Shown: positions 53,437 through 62,006, counted from the first letter of the stretch. The stretch is DNA of 64,000 nt from Lachnospiraceae bacterium (GCA_021771695.1 JAETON010000001.1:62001-126000), one strand, 5' to 3'. Notes: a model not told the origin generated them from the sequence alone. A program made the numbers and translations.

Positions 53437-54051
53437 CTATATTTCGTACCTTGGTACATTTAATTTATCTTTTTCAGAAATTTTCCGGACAACCCTGCAT
53501 GGATTTCCCATTGCAACGGCGCCTGCCGGAATATCTTTCGTGACAACACTGCCAGCACCGATTACACTGCCCTCTCCGATGGTTACTCCGCCGAGAACTG
53601 TTGCATTTGCCCCAATCCATACTTTATCTTCAATAGTAATAGGAGCAGAAACTCGTACTCCTTCCACTCTCTGCCAAGGATCAATGGCATGACTTGCACA
53701 AGATATACAGACTCCCGGTGCAATCATAACACCCTCACCTATATGAATCGGTGAAGTGTCCAGCAGACTGCAATTATAATTTATCAACGCAGCCCCTTTA
53801 AAATGAATATTGATTCCGCAGTCACAATGAAACTGCGGCTCAATGCGGATCTTAGGGTTCCATGTTCCCAAAAGTTTTTTTAAAATTTCATTTCTTTTTT
53901 CACTCCGAGTATCCACTTGATTATATTCCCAACACAATTCCCTTGTAGAAAATGACCGTGGACTCTGTTTAAGTAATTTCATGAAATCTTCTTCATATAT
54001 GGTGTATGCTTCTTCCTTTGTAATCAATTCTATAAAATCCGTCTCAAACAC
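53437..54051 (-). CDS. Sugar O-acetyltransferase (maltose/galactoside acetyltransferase family)
   Basis: This left-handed beta-helix acetyltransferase uses acetyl-CoA to O-acetylate a sugar. The helix repeats and catalytic His are in SCASHAIDPWQRVEG, followed by IGANATVLGGVTIGEGSVIGAGSVVTKDI and GNPCRVVRKI. The N-terminal 60 residues differ from the usual Maa lead. The start is uncertain: the listed one is a GTG whose upstream GGGAGG overlaps it, so a later codon may be used. It is 4 nt after popT and 14 nt before the isomerase remnant, so the three form one transcription unit. The acceptor sugar is unknown. Confidence 0.85.
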   Translation of the reverse strand: MFETDFIELITKEEAYTIYEEDFMKLLKQSPRSFSTRELCWEYNQVDTRSEKRNEILKKLLGTWNPKIRIEPQFHCDCGINIHFKGAALINYNCSLLDTSPIHIGEGVMIAPGVCISCASHAIDPWQRVEGVRVSAPITIEDKVWIGANATVLGGVTIGEGSVIGAGSVVTKDIPAGAVAMGNPCRVVRKISEKDKLNVPRYEI

Positions 54052-54055
54052 CTCC

Positions 54056-54934
54056 CTAATGATTCTCTGATACTGCTTTTATCTTCTCCAATCCAAAAAT
54101 AATCACTGCACCTATTACAAAGAATACTGGTTTAAATGTATGAATATCCATTGCCGGTTTCATATGTTCCAAAGTTGTTGGTCCCATAATAATTGCATAT
54201 AAAGAACCAATCATCATTCCGATAATAAAATAAATCATCTGAGACCTATGTTTATCCAAAGCATTCTTAATTGTTTTAATAATCAAAGCAATTCCTGTCA
54301 GCACCCCAAGTCCAAAGACAGCAATCACTGGCAGATAAGAAAGATTGAAATGCATCAATTCTTTCAATGCAGAAATCACAGGTACATACAATCCGAAAAT
54401 CAACAGCATCGTAGACCCTGAAATTCCCGGTAAAACCATAGCTGAAATAGCAATCATCGCCACAAAAAAGATATATAGTACCAACGTGAAATTTAAATGT
54501 TCCACACTGACACTCATTCCTTTTCCAGAAACCGGATTAAAATAAGTAATCGCTGCCACCAGCACAATTCCAACCGCTGTCCATGGAATGTTTTGATATT
54601 TCCCTTTTAAGCAATCCTTTTCTTCTTTCCAAATAATCGGAATCGCAAAAATAATCAACCCAAGAAATATGGAGCTGATCTCATAAATCCGCTCATCAAA
54701 AATACTTGCCAGCACAGAAACAGCTGCACCCATCCCGACAATCCATCCAATGCCGATCTTTATCAAAAATTTAATTGCTTTCATTCGCTCACTCTTATTC
54801 CCAGACATTAAATCATCCAGTGAAGTAATAAATTTGTCATAAAACCCAAGCAAAAACGCAATCGTTCCTCCAGATACCCCGGGCACACTATCCGCAAGTG
54901 CCATGCAAAAACCTCTAATAAAGTTTAATATCAT
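54056..54934 (-). CDS. popT: DUF368 (PopT-type) polyprenyl-phosphate transporter
   Basis: DUF368 proteins were recently shown to return undecaprenyl phosphate across the membrane for re-use in envelope synthesis. About eight membrane segments are visible. Family hallmarks are the N-terminal FIRGFCMALADSVPGVSGGTIAFLLGFYD and the repeat-related MVLPGISGSTMLLIFGLYVP. I prefer the ATG at 54934 (MILNFIRGF) because AGGAG lies 10 nt before it and only 1 nt before the track start. This gives 292 residues. It leads the popT-acetyltransferase-isomerase unit. Confidence 0.88.
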   Translation of the reverse strand: MILNFIRGFCMALADSVPGVSGGTIAFLLGFYDKFITSLDDLMSGNKSERMKAIKFLIKIGIGWIVGMGAAVSVLASIFDERIYEISSIFLGLIIFAIPIIWKEEKDCLKGKYQNIPWTAVGIVLVAAITYFNPVSGKGMSVSVEHLNFTLVLYIFFVAMIAISAMVLPGISGSTMLLIFGLYVPVISALKELMHFNLSYLPVIAVFGLGVLTGIALIIKTIKNALDKHRSQMIYFIIGMMIGSLYAIIMGPTTLEHMKPAMDIHTFKPVFFVIGAVIIFGLEKIKAVSENH

Positions 54935-54975
54935 AATTTTCATTCTCCTGCTATGTCAATTTTTATAACTTTTTT

Positions 54976-55004
54976 ATTGTATCACACCTTTCTTCAATAG
55001 AAAA
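54976..55004 (-). promoter_or_regulatory. Possible promoter for popT
   Basis: On the minus strand TTTTCT (54999-55004) is followed after 17 nt by TACAAT (54976-54981). The -35 is poor. Confidence 0.3.
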
Positions 55005-55033
55005 GTAGAAAATCAGGATAAGCTAAACATTGT

Positions 55034-55089
55034 AAAGAAGACGTGCTGCAAAGTTTGATTAAAACCACCTTCTGCAGCACGCCTTCTTT
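55034..55089. terminator. Terminator between the HTH gene and popT
   Basis: AAAGAAG-A-CGTGCTGCA pairs with TGCAGCACG-C-CTTCTTT around a 22-nt loop. In the minus direction TTCTTTAC follows; on the plus strand CTTTTTC. It closes the surface-protein operon. Confidence 0.82.
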
Positions 55090-55118
55090 TTCTGTGATAA
55101 TTCAGCATTCTCGATTCA

Positions 55119-55526
55119 CTATAAATCCTTCGATTTGAACATCTGAATTTCTTTTTTTAATTGCTCATTCTCTGTTTTTAGCTTTTCAATTTCCTTCAAA
55201 TATTGGTTCTGATGTTTATAAATTTTCTTTCCTTCCATAACTTTTAAACGGCTGACTGAACCATCATCATATTTTCCAATAGAACCAGCAGCATAGGATT
55301 CCCGCCATCTTGCAGCTGCACGCTCTATTCTTTTTGAGCCAAGAATTTTAGGATCAAAATCGGCTTCTGCAAAAATCTGCGTAGGTCCTTTTCCAGACAG
55401 ATACTCTTTCATAAAATACTCTTTAAATTCACTAGTATAAATAATACGATTATTATCTACCTGTAGGACGAAAGAATTTTTCAGCAGTATTTTTATCTCC
55501 TCCTGTGTAAGATTTCCACGCCCCAT
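55119..55526 (-). CDS. HTH / leucine-zipper protein resembling IS3-family OrfA, no OrfB nearby
   Basis: The 135-residue product has a helix-turn-helix-like middle (FKEYFMKEYLSGKGPTQIFA, then PKILGSKRIERAAARWRE) and a C-terminal leucine zipper (IEKLKTENEQLKKEIQMF). That arrangement matches the first ORF (OrfA) of IS3-type transposases in Lachnospiraceae as I remember them. No DDE OrfB and no terminal inverted repeats are visible here. GGAGG lies before the ATG, and the gene follows the 1083-residue surface protein by 24 nt, so it is read as part of that operon. It may be an IS remnant or a domesticated DNA-binding regulator. Confidence 0.6.
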   Translation of the reverse strand: MGRGNLTQEEIKILLKNSFVLQVDNNRIIYTSEFKEYFMKEYLSGKGPTQIFAEADFDPKILGSKRIERAAARWRESYAAGSIGKYDDGSVSRLKVMEGKKIYKHQNQYLKEIEKLKTENEQLKKEIQMFKSKDL

Positions 55527-55550
55527 ATCATTCCTCCTATTACACTTTAT

Positions 55551-58500
55551 TTATTTTTCAAATTTTCTCTTTCGTCTCATTCCAATAACAACAGCCAACA
55601 CTCCGCCAGATAAGGCAAAGAAAGAAATCCACAATCCCATTCCTGCATTATCTCCAGTTTTAGGGGTATTTACAGATATTTCCTTATCTGTATCTTTTAA
55701 TTCCTTATTTGTTTTTGACTTCTTATTTGTTCCAGATTCATTATTATCTGGTTTCTTATTATTATCTGTTGCAGTATTTTCTATTTTCTTTTCCTTTACA
55801 GTAACTGTAATAGTCTTTACACAGGAAGCACCTTGACTGTCAGTTACTTTATAAGTTACTTCATAAACACCAGCTTTTGATGTGTCTACATTGCTGTGTA
55901 ATACTTCGATTTTATCTGTAAGGTCGCCATCTTCCTTATCAAAAGCTGTTACATCTTTTAATGGGTCAAATATATCTCCCACAATCAACATCTTATCTGT
56001 TGCAATGATTGATGGAACTTCGTTAATTACACTTGCATTTGAACTAAATGCCCAAGTACCTATAAATTTAACATTGCCTTTGCTATCCGCATTTGTCGCT
56101 TTGGCTTCTTTTTTATCAGCGTCATAGCCTTTAAATGTCCATACGCCGTCAGATACTTTTATTGTTGTTTCATCTGGCTGAATTGCAGTAATCGTTGAAC
56201 CCTCAAAATATTTTTTATTGTCAGTAGGAAGAAGATCTGTAATATTATCAATCAATTCTTTATCCGCAGTTTCGCTCTTAAATTCATAGAGGACATGATA
56301 ACTTTCTTTTTTCGCCACCTGCCACATAAAGTATTTTTCTTTATCAGCTGGGTCTGCCAGTCGTTTTAAATAATAACCTTTATCCACAGCATCCTTATTC
56401 CCTAATACGAAGGTATCTTGTATTGGTGTTGATTTATCTGCTGTAAAACCAGTAATGTAATTATCACCTAAAGTCGGATTTTGTAACTGTTTCCAATCAT
56501 CAACCTTCACTGTGTTAACAGTTGTTTTTTCTGTTGCCAGACCATCAATATTGAGTGCAATGGTTCCTCCATTATCTGTACCATCATAGTTCTCACCTTT
56601 GGCAACAGCAGGCACTCTTAGTAATGAATTGCCACCTTTCCAATTTCCTGAAACATTAACAGGACACATAAATACTAAATCACTCTTATCTAGTTCTACG
56701 TTTCCATAAAATTTCCCGGTATATCCGGATTTCAAAGCAACGAATTCATCATTCTTACTTAAAAAGGCAGTGTGAGCAGTTAGATTATTATCGTTTCTAT
56801 GCTTGTAACCAATAGCAAAATAGTTGTTAAAGAAAATGTGGCCATTCTGGCTTTCCATCTTTTCATCGACATACACATAGCCTAGTGCAGTCCATGTACC
56901 GTCGTCAATCTTTACTGAATCTTGGACATTTGTACTAGAATCACGTGTAGTCAATCCACAATCCTTGCTAATTTCCAGATCTTTGACGGTATAGAATGGT
57001 TTTTGCACACTTTCAAACTGAGAAAAATTCTCTGAATCCACTAAAACTTGTGCATTATTTTGCAATATTATCTTGCCAAAACGATATAAATACCCTGTCT
57101 TTTGCGGCGCATCTTTTGTTCCGCATCCATCGTAAATCGCCAGACTTTTTTCTGCCATATTAGCATCAATATGCTTTTTGTTACCCTGCACTTGTGCAAT
57201 ATTGGTGTTCGCACTGATACGAACAGTCGCTATACCGTCAATGGTACAATATCCAAAAGATTCATTATCCAAAACAACAAAATCCATATCACCGTGTTGA
57301 GCTTCAATCAAAACATTGCCATTAATCATAGTTGGAATATCATCCTTACTCCCTGCATTGACTCCATCCGAGTTGTCAGACGGCTTATAAGAAATGTGCA
57401 GCGCATACTGCTCTTTGCTCTCGTTCAAAATCTCAACCGGGCCATAATCATCACCCATATAAGGATAATTGTCATCGCCACCGCCATACACACGATCATT
57501 TGATAAGTCAGCACCATCTACAACGATGCGCACAGTTCCACGGACCGTATCGCGATAACCGCAGCCAAAATAACTACGAGAAGTATGCTTTTTATCGCTC
57601 CACGCACCGTCTAGCATCTGGAAATTAACATTTCCAACTGTAGAATGCCAAGAACCACCATATGCGAACATTGCCGTACCAAACTCTATAGTGTGAGCGG
57701 GGGCACCATCATAACCAACGATTACATTTGCCGTTCCTGCTACACTTGCAGGCTCACGAGCGCCCTCAGCGTTATCTTTAGAATACTCATTCATTCCACC
57801 ACCAAACAAAAATGCATTAACACCTTTTCTGAGGGATACATTAGTATTGCCACTGACCTTGCCATTTCTTGTACTTTTCGCATGACCGCCGCCATATACA
57901 TTGCCGGCAAGAACATTAGTTCCATCGACCAGAACAGTCGTATCTCCGTTGACATTGCCATCAAAACCGCCGCCATATACATTGCTTACTGAAATGTTTC
58001 CTCTTAAAATGATATTAGTATCACCCTTTACATCTGTTTGGTTGCCTCCGCCGTAAATCGTACCAACTTTGCCCCCGCCAAAATTTTCTGTCGTTTCAAA
58101 TTTATAACCATTGGCATAGATGAGTTCATCATTCTTGGGCAGCTTTATATTATCCATCGTAACGTCACCCTGAAGCACAGATTCACCATCCACATTCAAA
58201 GTGAAGTCGTTGTTTTCTGTGCTTTTTATGGTAACATGTTTTCCTGAAATCCCGATAGGACTCTTCCACTTAATGTTGTCTTTCCCCAAAATAATCGTTA
58301 CGTCTGTTGTGGCACTCTCCTCTTTAATCGCATCCAGCGTGCTATTTAAGTCAGCATCTGAAAACACCTCCCAGGTGTTTTTATCTGTGGACAAAGCATC
58401 TGCATTTTCATTGACAGGATGAGTTTCCGCTGTCTGCTCGGTTGCAGCTTCCTGTTCGATTCCTGTTACTTTCTCCTTTATGGTTTCTTCTTTACTCTCA

Positions 58501-58802
58501 TCACCAGCTCTATAGTACACTTTAAAATTATATATACCGTTTTCTGTCACACTGTATGTGACGGTTTCAAGGTTCTCCGTGACTTCTTTGCCATCCGGTA
58601 ATTTTATTTTTTCCGGCAATACATTCTCTTGTTCCTTCAAGGTTAAAGTAATGCTACTCTGTGTCTTATCTTTTCTTATGTCTTGGCAGATTTTATATTG
58701 CAACCGTGATGTACCATTTTCCTCCGCAAACACTGTAGGAAATGAGCATAACGAAAATACCAGTACCGTCACTAGAAGAAAAGACATGATTTTTTTCCTC
58801 AT
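55551..58802 (-). CDS. Large cell-wall-anchored surface protein with beta-helix-like YGGG repeats
   Basis: A signal peptide (KIMSFLLVTVLVFSLC, cut near VFA-EEN) precedes an Ig-like module also found in the neighbouring paralogue. From about residue 240 to 450 the chain carries recurrent YGGG/GGG motifs (VGTIYGGGNQTDVKG, SNVYGGGFDGNVNG, GNVYGGGHAKS) suggesting a right-handed beta-helix. Near residue 840-930 a SHIRT-like spacer domain is seen (YHVLYEFKSETADKELI, WTFKGYD). One DUF5011 Ig domain (DPLKDVTAFDKEDGDLTDKI) follows, then a K/N/T linker, the sorting motif TPKTGD, a membrane segment and RRKRKFEK. It should be sortase-anchored and may act as an adhesin. AAAGGAG precedes the ATG. The product has 1083 residues. 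Confidence 0.85.
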   Translation of the reverse strand: MRKKIMSFLLVTVLVFSLCSFPTVFAEENGTSRLQYKICQDIRKDKTQSSITLTLKEQENVLPEKIKLPDGKEVTENLETVTYSVTENGIYNFKVYYRAGDESKEETIKEKVTGIEQEAATEQTAETHPVNENADALSTDKNTWEVFSDADLNSTLDAIKEESATTDVTIILGKDNIKWKSPIGISGKHVTIKSTENNDFTLNVDGESVLQGDVTMDNIKLPKNDELIYANGYKFETTENFGGGKVGTIYGGGNQTDVKGDTNIILRGNISVSNVYGGGFDGNVNGDTTVLVDGTNVLAGNVYGGGHAKSTRNGKVSGNTNVSLRKGVNAFLFGGGMNEYSKDNAEGAREPASVAGTANVIVGYDGAPAHTIEFGTAMFAYGGSWHSTVGNVNFQMLDGAWSDKKHTSRSYFGCGYRDTVRGTVRIVVDGADLSNDRVYGGGDDNYPYMGDDYGPVEILNESKEQYALHISYKPSDNSDGVNAGSKDDIPTMINGNVLIEAQHGDMDFVVLDNESFGYCTIDGIATVRISANTNIAQVQGNKKHIDANMAEKSLAIYDGCGTKDAPQKTGYLYRFGKIILQNNAQVLVDSENFSQFESVQKPFYTVKDLEISKDCGLTTRDSSTNVQDSVKIDDGTWTALGYVYVDEKMESQNGHIFFNNYFAIGYKHRNDNNLTAHTAFLSKNDEFVALKSGYTGKFYGNVELDKSDLVFMCPVNVSGNWKGGNSLLRVPAVAKGENYDGTDNGGTIALNIDGLATEKTTVNTVKVDDWKQLQNPTLGDNYITGFTADKSTPIQDTFVLGNKDAVDKGYYLKRLADPADKEKYFMWQVAKKESYHVLYEFKSETADKELIDNITDLLPTDNKKYFEGSTITAIQPDETTIKVSDGVWTFKGYDADKKEAKATNADSKGNVKFIGTWAFSSNASVINEVPSIIATDKMLIVGDIFDPLKDVTAFDKEDGDLTDKIEVLHSNVDTSKAGVYEVTYKVTDSQGASCVKTITVTVKEKKIENTATDNNKKPDNNESGTNKKSKTNKELKDTDKEISVNTPKTGDNAGMGLWISFFALSGGVLAVVIGMRRKRKFEK
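55784..56027. repeat. DUF5011-coding DNA repeat, copy 1 of 3
   Basis: About 235 bp encoding the Ig-like DUF5011 domain is nearly identical to 59053-59295 and strongly similar to 59313-59540. Long identical runs such as CATAAACACCAGCTTTTGA occur in all. Confidence 0.85.
58573..58739. repeat. N-terminal module DNA repeat, copy 1 of 2
   Basis: About 167 bp encoding the end of the signal peptide and the first Ig-like module is closely similar to 60781-60947, including TTAAAGTAATGCTACTCTGT. Confidence 0.85.
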
Positions 58803-58844
58803 TTTAATTATTTCTCCTTTCAGACCTTGCTCTTCTCACACTAT

Positions 58845-61010
58845 TTATCCTCTTTTTCTTCTTCTAAACACTGTCAAAACAGACGTCATACATCCAGAAA
58901 TAACGACAAGTCCAATCCACAATACCATATCTACATTATCACCAGTTTTTGGATTATCCGTTGACGTCCTTTTAACAGTATTCGTTGGTTTTTTATTGGT
59001 ATCCGTTCCATTAGTATTTGGTTTTTTGTTATCATCAGTAGCCGGATTATTTATTTTCTTTTCCTTTACAGTAACCATAATCGTCTTTGTACAGGAAGCA
59101 CCCTGACCGTCAGTTACCTTATAGGTCACTTCATAAACACCAGCTTTTGATGTGTCTACATTGCTGTGTAATACTTCGACTTTATCTGTAAGGTTGCCAT
59201 CTTCCTTATCAGAAGCTGTTACATCCTTCAATGGGTCAAATGTATCTCCCACAGTCAACGTCTTATCTGTTGCACTGATTAATGGAACTTCGTTCAGTGT
59301 TTCCATCTTTGGATTGACAATGACCGCAATTGTCTTTGTGCAGCAAGCACCTTGACTGTCAGTTACTTTATAGGTCACTTCATAAACACCAGCTTTTGAA
59401 GTATTCACATTGCTATTTAATACTTCAATCTTATCTGTAAGATTACCATCTTCCTTATCAGAAGCTGTTACATCTTTCAATGGGTCAAATGTATCTCCCA
59501 CAGTCAACGTCTTATCCTCTGCAAGGATAACTGGTATTTCATTATTGCTAAAGCCTATTTTTAAATCTTCTCCTTCTATTTTAGGAATCGAAAACTTTAT
59601 ACTTGACGCTTTAGCGACTCCATCAATATATCCAGTCATCAACAGGTTGTCTCCTGTACGAGCTAGTTCTTGCGCAGTTTGTTTTGATATGGTAAAGTTA
59701 CTTGAATCGCCCTGAGTCAAATACATAGGTTCTAATACTATTTGAGATGTTGTTTGAATACGATCATGTGTTCTTAGTTTTACACGTAGGATAAAATTAT
59801 TCTTACCCTTACTTGCAAATGAGAATGTTGAAGTTGGATTTCCGGTTTCAACACTATTTGAAACATCTGCTATTAAATTATAATCTTCATCCAAGATGTA
59901 TAGGGGCTCAAATGAATAGCTTGTAAAACTCCAATTCTTTAATTCATCAGCAACTTTCACACGTGAATCTATATTTATATGCAAATCAACATGACTATAA
60001 GATGCCCCTTTTTTTGTTCCATCATCCATAATTCCACTATTTGTTAAAACGCCACCGGGATTCAAATAAGTTAAATGGCCTAGCGCTTTTTGATTAAATT
60101 CAAAATTAGTAGACAAATTCAGCTGATAATTGTCCTTTGATTCATCAAAATAGACAATTGCTGATTTATCACTGCCATTAATGTCAAATCCTGAATTTTC
60201 CTTGATATTACCATCAATTGTGTCTGCTGCCGACATATCTGGGTTAATTGTAATTGTTCCAGTCGCACTAGACATATTAATTACTCCAACATATATCGCA
60301 TATAGTTTAATTGGCCCAGAAGTACTTTCATATGTAACATCTGAAACTTTTTGGGTTGAGTAATACAATTGAGCACTATCATCGGTCAGATAACTCTTTG
60401 ATGTCGACCAGCCGATAAAATATTTTTTTGAAAGGAATGTTCCTGTAGCATACAATCCGCAATTTCCCAACTCTTCGTTAGGATCATTAAATGTTTTGTC
60501 TATGATTCCTTGGTTGCCATCAGTTGTATCAAACTGTATGACTTGATTATACATATTTTGCTTTAAATCATCAGAATTATCATCTGTGTTCAGTGAAAAT
60601 CCCTTGTTCCCCTTATCAGCTTTTTCGTCTTGAGACGTCTCTGTTTTGCTTTCCTCTTTCTCCCCGATTTCCGTTACTTCTGCCTGTATGGTTTCTTCCT
60701 TGCTTTCACCATTAACACAATAACACACCTTGAAATTATATGTACCATTTTTTGACACTCTGTATGTAATAGTCTCAAGATTCTCCGTGACTTCTTTTCC
60801 ATCCGGCAATTTTACCTTTTCCAGCAATACATTCTCTTGTTTCTTCAAGGTTAAAGTAATGCTACTCTGTGTCCTATCTTTTCTCATGTCTTGGCAAATT
60901 TCATATTGCAACTGTGATATATCATTTTCCTCCGCAAACACTGTGGGGATTTGTAATAATGAAAACACCAAAAGTAACACAAAAAAAAACGGCATGACTC
61001 TTTTTCTCAT
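58845..61010 (-). CDS. Cell-wall-anchored surface protein with InlB-like and two DUF5011 domains
   Basis: This paralogue of the next gene has a signal peptide (VMPFFFVLLLVFSLLQ, cut near VFA-EEN) and the same first module (ITLTLKKQENVLLEKVKLPD). A segment around residues 165-260 resembles a Listeria InlB B-repeat (VIQFDTTDG, KYFIGWSTSK, IKLYAIYVG). A beta-rich central region follows, then two tandem DUF5011 Ig domains and a K/N/T linker. The sorting motif NPKTGD, a membrane segment and RRRKRG end the chain. The start is the ATG at 61010 (MRKRVMPFF) with AAAGGAG 9 nt upstream; the track start adds 16 residues. The product has 721 residues. The next gene starts 42 nt later with no terminator. 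Confidence 0.87.
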   Translation of the reverse strand: MRKRVMPFFFVLLLVFSLLQIPTVFAEENDISQLQYEICQDMRKDRTQSSITLTLKKQENVLLEKVKLPDGKEVTENLETITYRVSKNGTYNFKVCYCVNGESKEETIQAEVTEIGEKEESKTETSQDEKADKGNKGFSLNTDDNSDDLKQNMYNQVIQFDTTDGNQGIIDKTFNDPNEELGNCGLYATGTFLSKKYFIGWSTSKSYLTDDSAQLYYSTQKVSDVTYESTSGPIKLYAIYVGVINMSSATGTITINPDMSAADTIDGNIKENSGFDINGSDKSAIVYFDESKDNYQLNLSTNFEFNQKALGHLTYLNPGGVLTNSGIMDDGTKKGASYSHVDLHINIDSRVKVADELKNWSFTSYSFEPLYILDEDYNLIADVSNSVETGNPTSTFSFASKGKNNFILRVKLRTHDRIQTTSQIVLEPMYLTQGDSSNFTISKQTAQELARTGDNLLMTGYIDGVAKASSIKFSIPKIEGEDLKIGFSNNEIPVILAEDKTLTVGDTFDPLKDVTASDKEDGNLTDKIEVLNSNVNTSKAGVYEVTYKVTDSQGACCTKTIAVIVNPKMETLNEVPLISATDKTLTVGDTFDPLKDVTASDKEDGNLTDKVEVLHSNVDTSKAGVYEVTYKVTDGQGASCTKTIMVTVKEKKINNPATDDNKKPNTNGTDTNKKPTNTVKRTSTDNPKTGDNVDMVLWIGLVVISGCMTSVLTVFRRRKRG
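59053..59295. repeat. DUF5011-coding DNA repeat, copy 2 of 3
   Basis: See copy 1; this copy encodes the membrane-proximal Ig domain of the 721-residue protein. Confidence 0.85.
59313..59540. repeat. DUF5011-coding DNA repeat, copy 3 of 3
   Basis: Tandem to copy 2 in the same gene, and more diverged at its ends. Confidence 0.82.
60781..60947. repeat. N-terminal module DNA repeat, copy 2 of 2
   Basis: Matches 58573-58739 in the paralogous gene, in the same orientation. Confidence 0.85.
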
Positions 61011-61026
61011 CTTTGTTTTCTCCTTT

Positions 61027-61048
61027 ACTATCATCATTTTTTGATAGT
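61027..61048. promoter_or_regulatory. Inverted repeat just upstream of the surface-protein RBS
   Basis: ACTATCA and TGATAGT form a 7-bp dyad with an 8-nt spacer in the 5' leader, touching the AAAGGAG of the 721-residue gene. It could be an operator or an RNA hairpin. Confidence 0.35.
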
Positions 61049-61062
61049 GCATCATCACAGGC

Positions 61063-61087
61063 GTGAGGAAAAGCAGACTTTTTCTCC
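61063..61087. repeat. Dyad repeat A near the serine recombinase
   Basis: GTGAGGAAAAG-CAGA-CTTTTTCTC is an imperfect palindrome. Its first 11 bases recur at 61167, and its AGACTTTT core recurs on the opposite strand there. It is a candidate recombinase site. Confidence 0.4.
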
Positions 61088-61117
61088 GTATCGTTGTATA
61101 CTAGATATGGTAGTGTA

Positions 61118-61147
61118 TTTATACTTTTTCAAAGTGAAATCGTTAAA
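61118..61147 (-). promoter_or_regulatory. Candidate promoter of the surface-protein operon
   Basis: On the minus strand TTTAAC (61142-61147) is followed after 18 nt by TATAAA (61118-61123). It lies between dyad repeats A and B. Confidence 0.4.
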
Positions 61148-61166
61148 ATCATAGGCATTTTTGACT

Positions 61167-61192
61167 GTGAGGAAAAGTCTACCTTTTTTCCC
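61167..61192. repeat. Dyad repeat B near the serine recombinase
   Basis: GTGAGGAAAAG-TCTA-CCTTTTTTCCC overlaps the last four codons and stop of the recombinase gene. It is related to repeat A, 104 bp away. Confidence 0.4.
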
Positions 61193-61823
61193 ATTTTGAT
61201 ATATTGGACTTATTTGCAAAACTAAATTCCACCCCTAAATCATCTGCCCATGAAGAAAACGTGTGATGGCTGACCCCTGCTCTACGGGAAGCCTCTCTTA
61301 AGCTGATTTTCCCTTCTTTCCATAAATTATAGATGACATCAAAATCCTTTGGCTTCTTCTTTTTAGGTCGTCCGAATCGAATCCCTTTTTCTTTTGCAAT
61401 CTTGATTCCCTCTGCCTGTCTTTGTTTGATATTCTCTCTTTCGATTTGCGCAACATAAGAAAGAATCTGTAATACCAAATCCGCAATAAACTTTCCCGTA
61501 ATACCATTGACCTGCTTTCGTGTATCAAGCAAGGGAAAATCCAGTACAATTAAATCAATATTTTTTACCCTTGTCAGATAACGCCATTGTTCTATAATTT
61601 CTTCATAATCACGTCCCAGCCGGTCAATGGACTTGATATAAAGCTCATCTCCAGCCCTGATAATTTTAATTAATTTCTGGTAATTTTTACGGTTGAAATC
61701 TTTTCCCGATTGTTTATCAATAAACATCTGCCTTGAACACAGCCCAATATGCTGCATTGCTTCTACTTGCCTTGCAACATTCTGATCTTTACTGGACACT
61801 CTGATATACGCATATTTCTTCAT
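61179..61823 (-). CDS. Serine site-specific recombinase (resolvase/invertase family)
   Basis: This small serine recombinase begins KKYAYIRVSSKDQNVARQVE with the nucleophilic Ser in RVSS; conserved arginines are in IKSIDRLGRDYEEI. A helical dimer region (LQILSYVAQIERENIKQRQAEG) and the GRP hinge (GIRFGRPKKK) lead to a Hin-like HTH (ISLREASRRAGVSHHTFSSW). At 214 residues it is in the size range of invertases and resolvases, not of the large integrases. GGAGG precedes the ATG. It is next to, and upstream of, two surface-protein genes. Whether it inverts or deletes DNA cannot be told from sequence. Confidence 0.9.
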   Translation of the reverse strand: MKKYAYIRVSSKDQNVARQVEAMQHIGLCSRQMFIDKQSGKDFNRKNYQKLIKIIRAGDELYIKSIDRLGRDYEEIIEQWRYLTRVKNIDLIVLDFPLLDTRKQVNGITGKFIADLVLQILSYVAQIERENIKQRQAEGIKIAKEKGIRFGRPKKKKPKDFDVIYNLWKEGKISLREASRRAGVSHHTFSSWADDLGVEFSFANKSNISKWEKR

Positions 61824-61922
61824 ATAATTACCTCCTCATTGCGTAAAAATATCAAAAAAAATTATACTAAAGCCATATAAAAATCATTAACCATATCCAT
61901 GCAAATTATGAAAAAACTTTAT

Positions 61923-61954
61923 AAAAAAAGAGCCTGCCATACAGACTCTTTTTT
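61923..61954 (-). terminator. Terminator after the DUF1113-type gene
   Basis: In the minus direction AAAAAAGAGTCTG pairs with CAGGCTCTTTTTT (one mismatch) around a short loop, followed by a T-run and TATAAAG. Confidence 0.8.
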
Positions 61955-62006
61955 CATATCATAGTATATCTATTCAATATTAACTTTCATCAAAGTTCCA
62001 TTGCTT

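Noticed and set aside
58558-59106. 182-residue plus-strand ORF between the two surface genes
   Set aside because: It is antisense to both paralogues and exists because their repeats keep the complementary frame open.
55784-59540. Possible CRISPR or tandem satellite
   Set aside because: The repeats are long, in coding frame, and explained by DUF5011 domains; there are no short regular repeat-spacer units anywhere in the window.
61824-62006. Attachment sites of an integrated element upstream of the recombinase
   Set aside because: No direct repeat pair was found at the edges of the 55.1-61.9 kb block, so I cannot define element ends.
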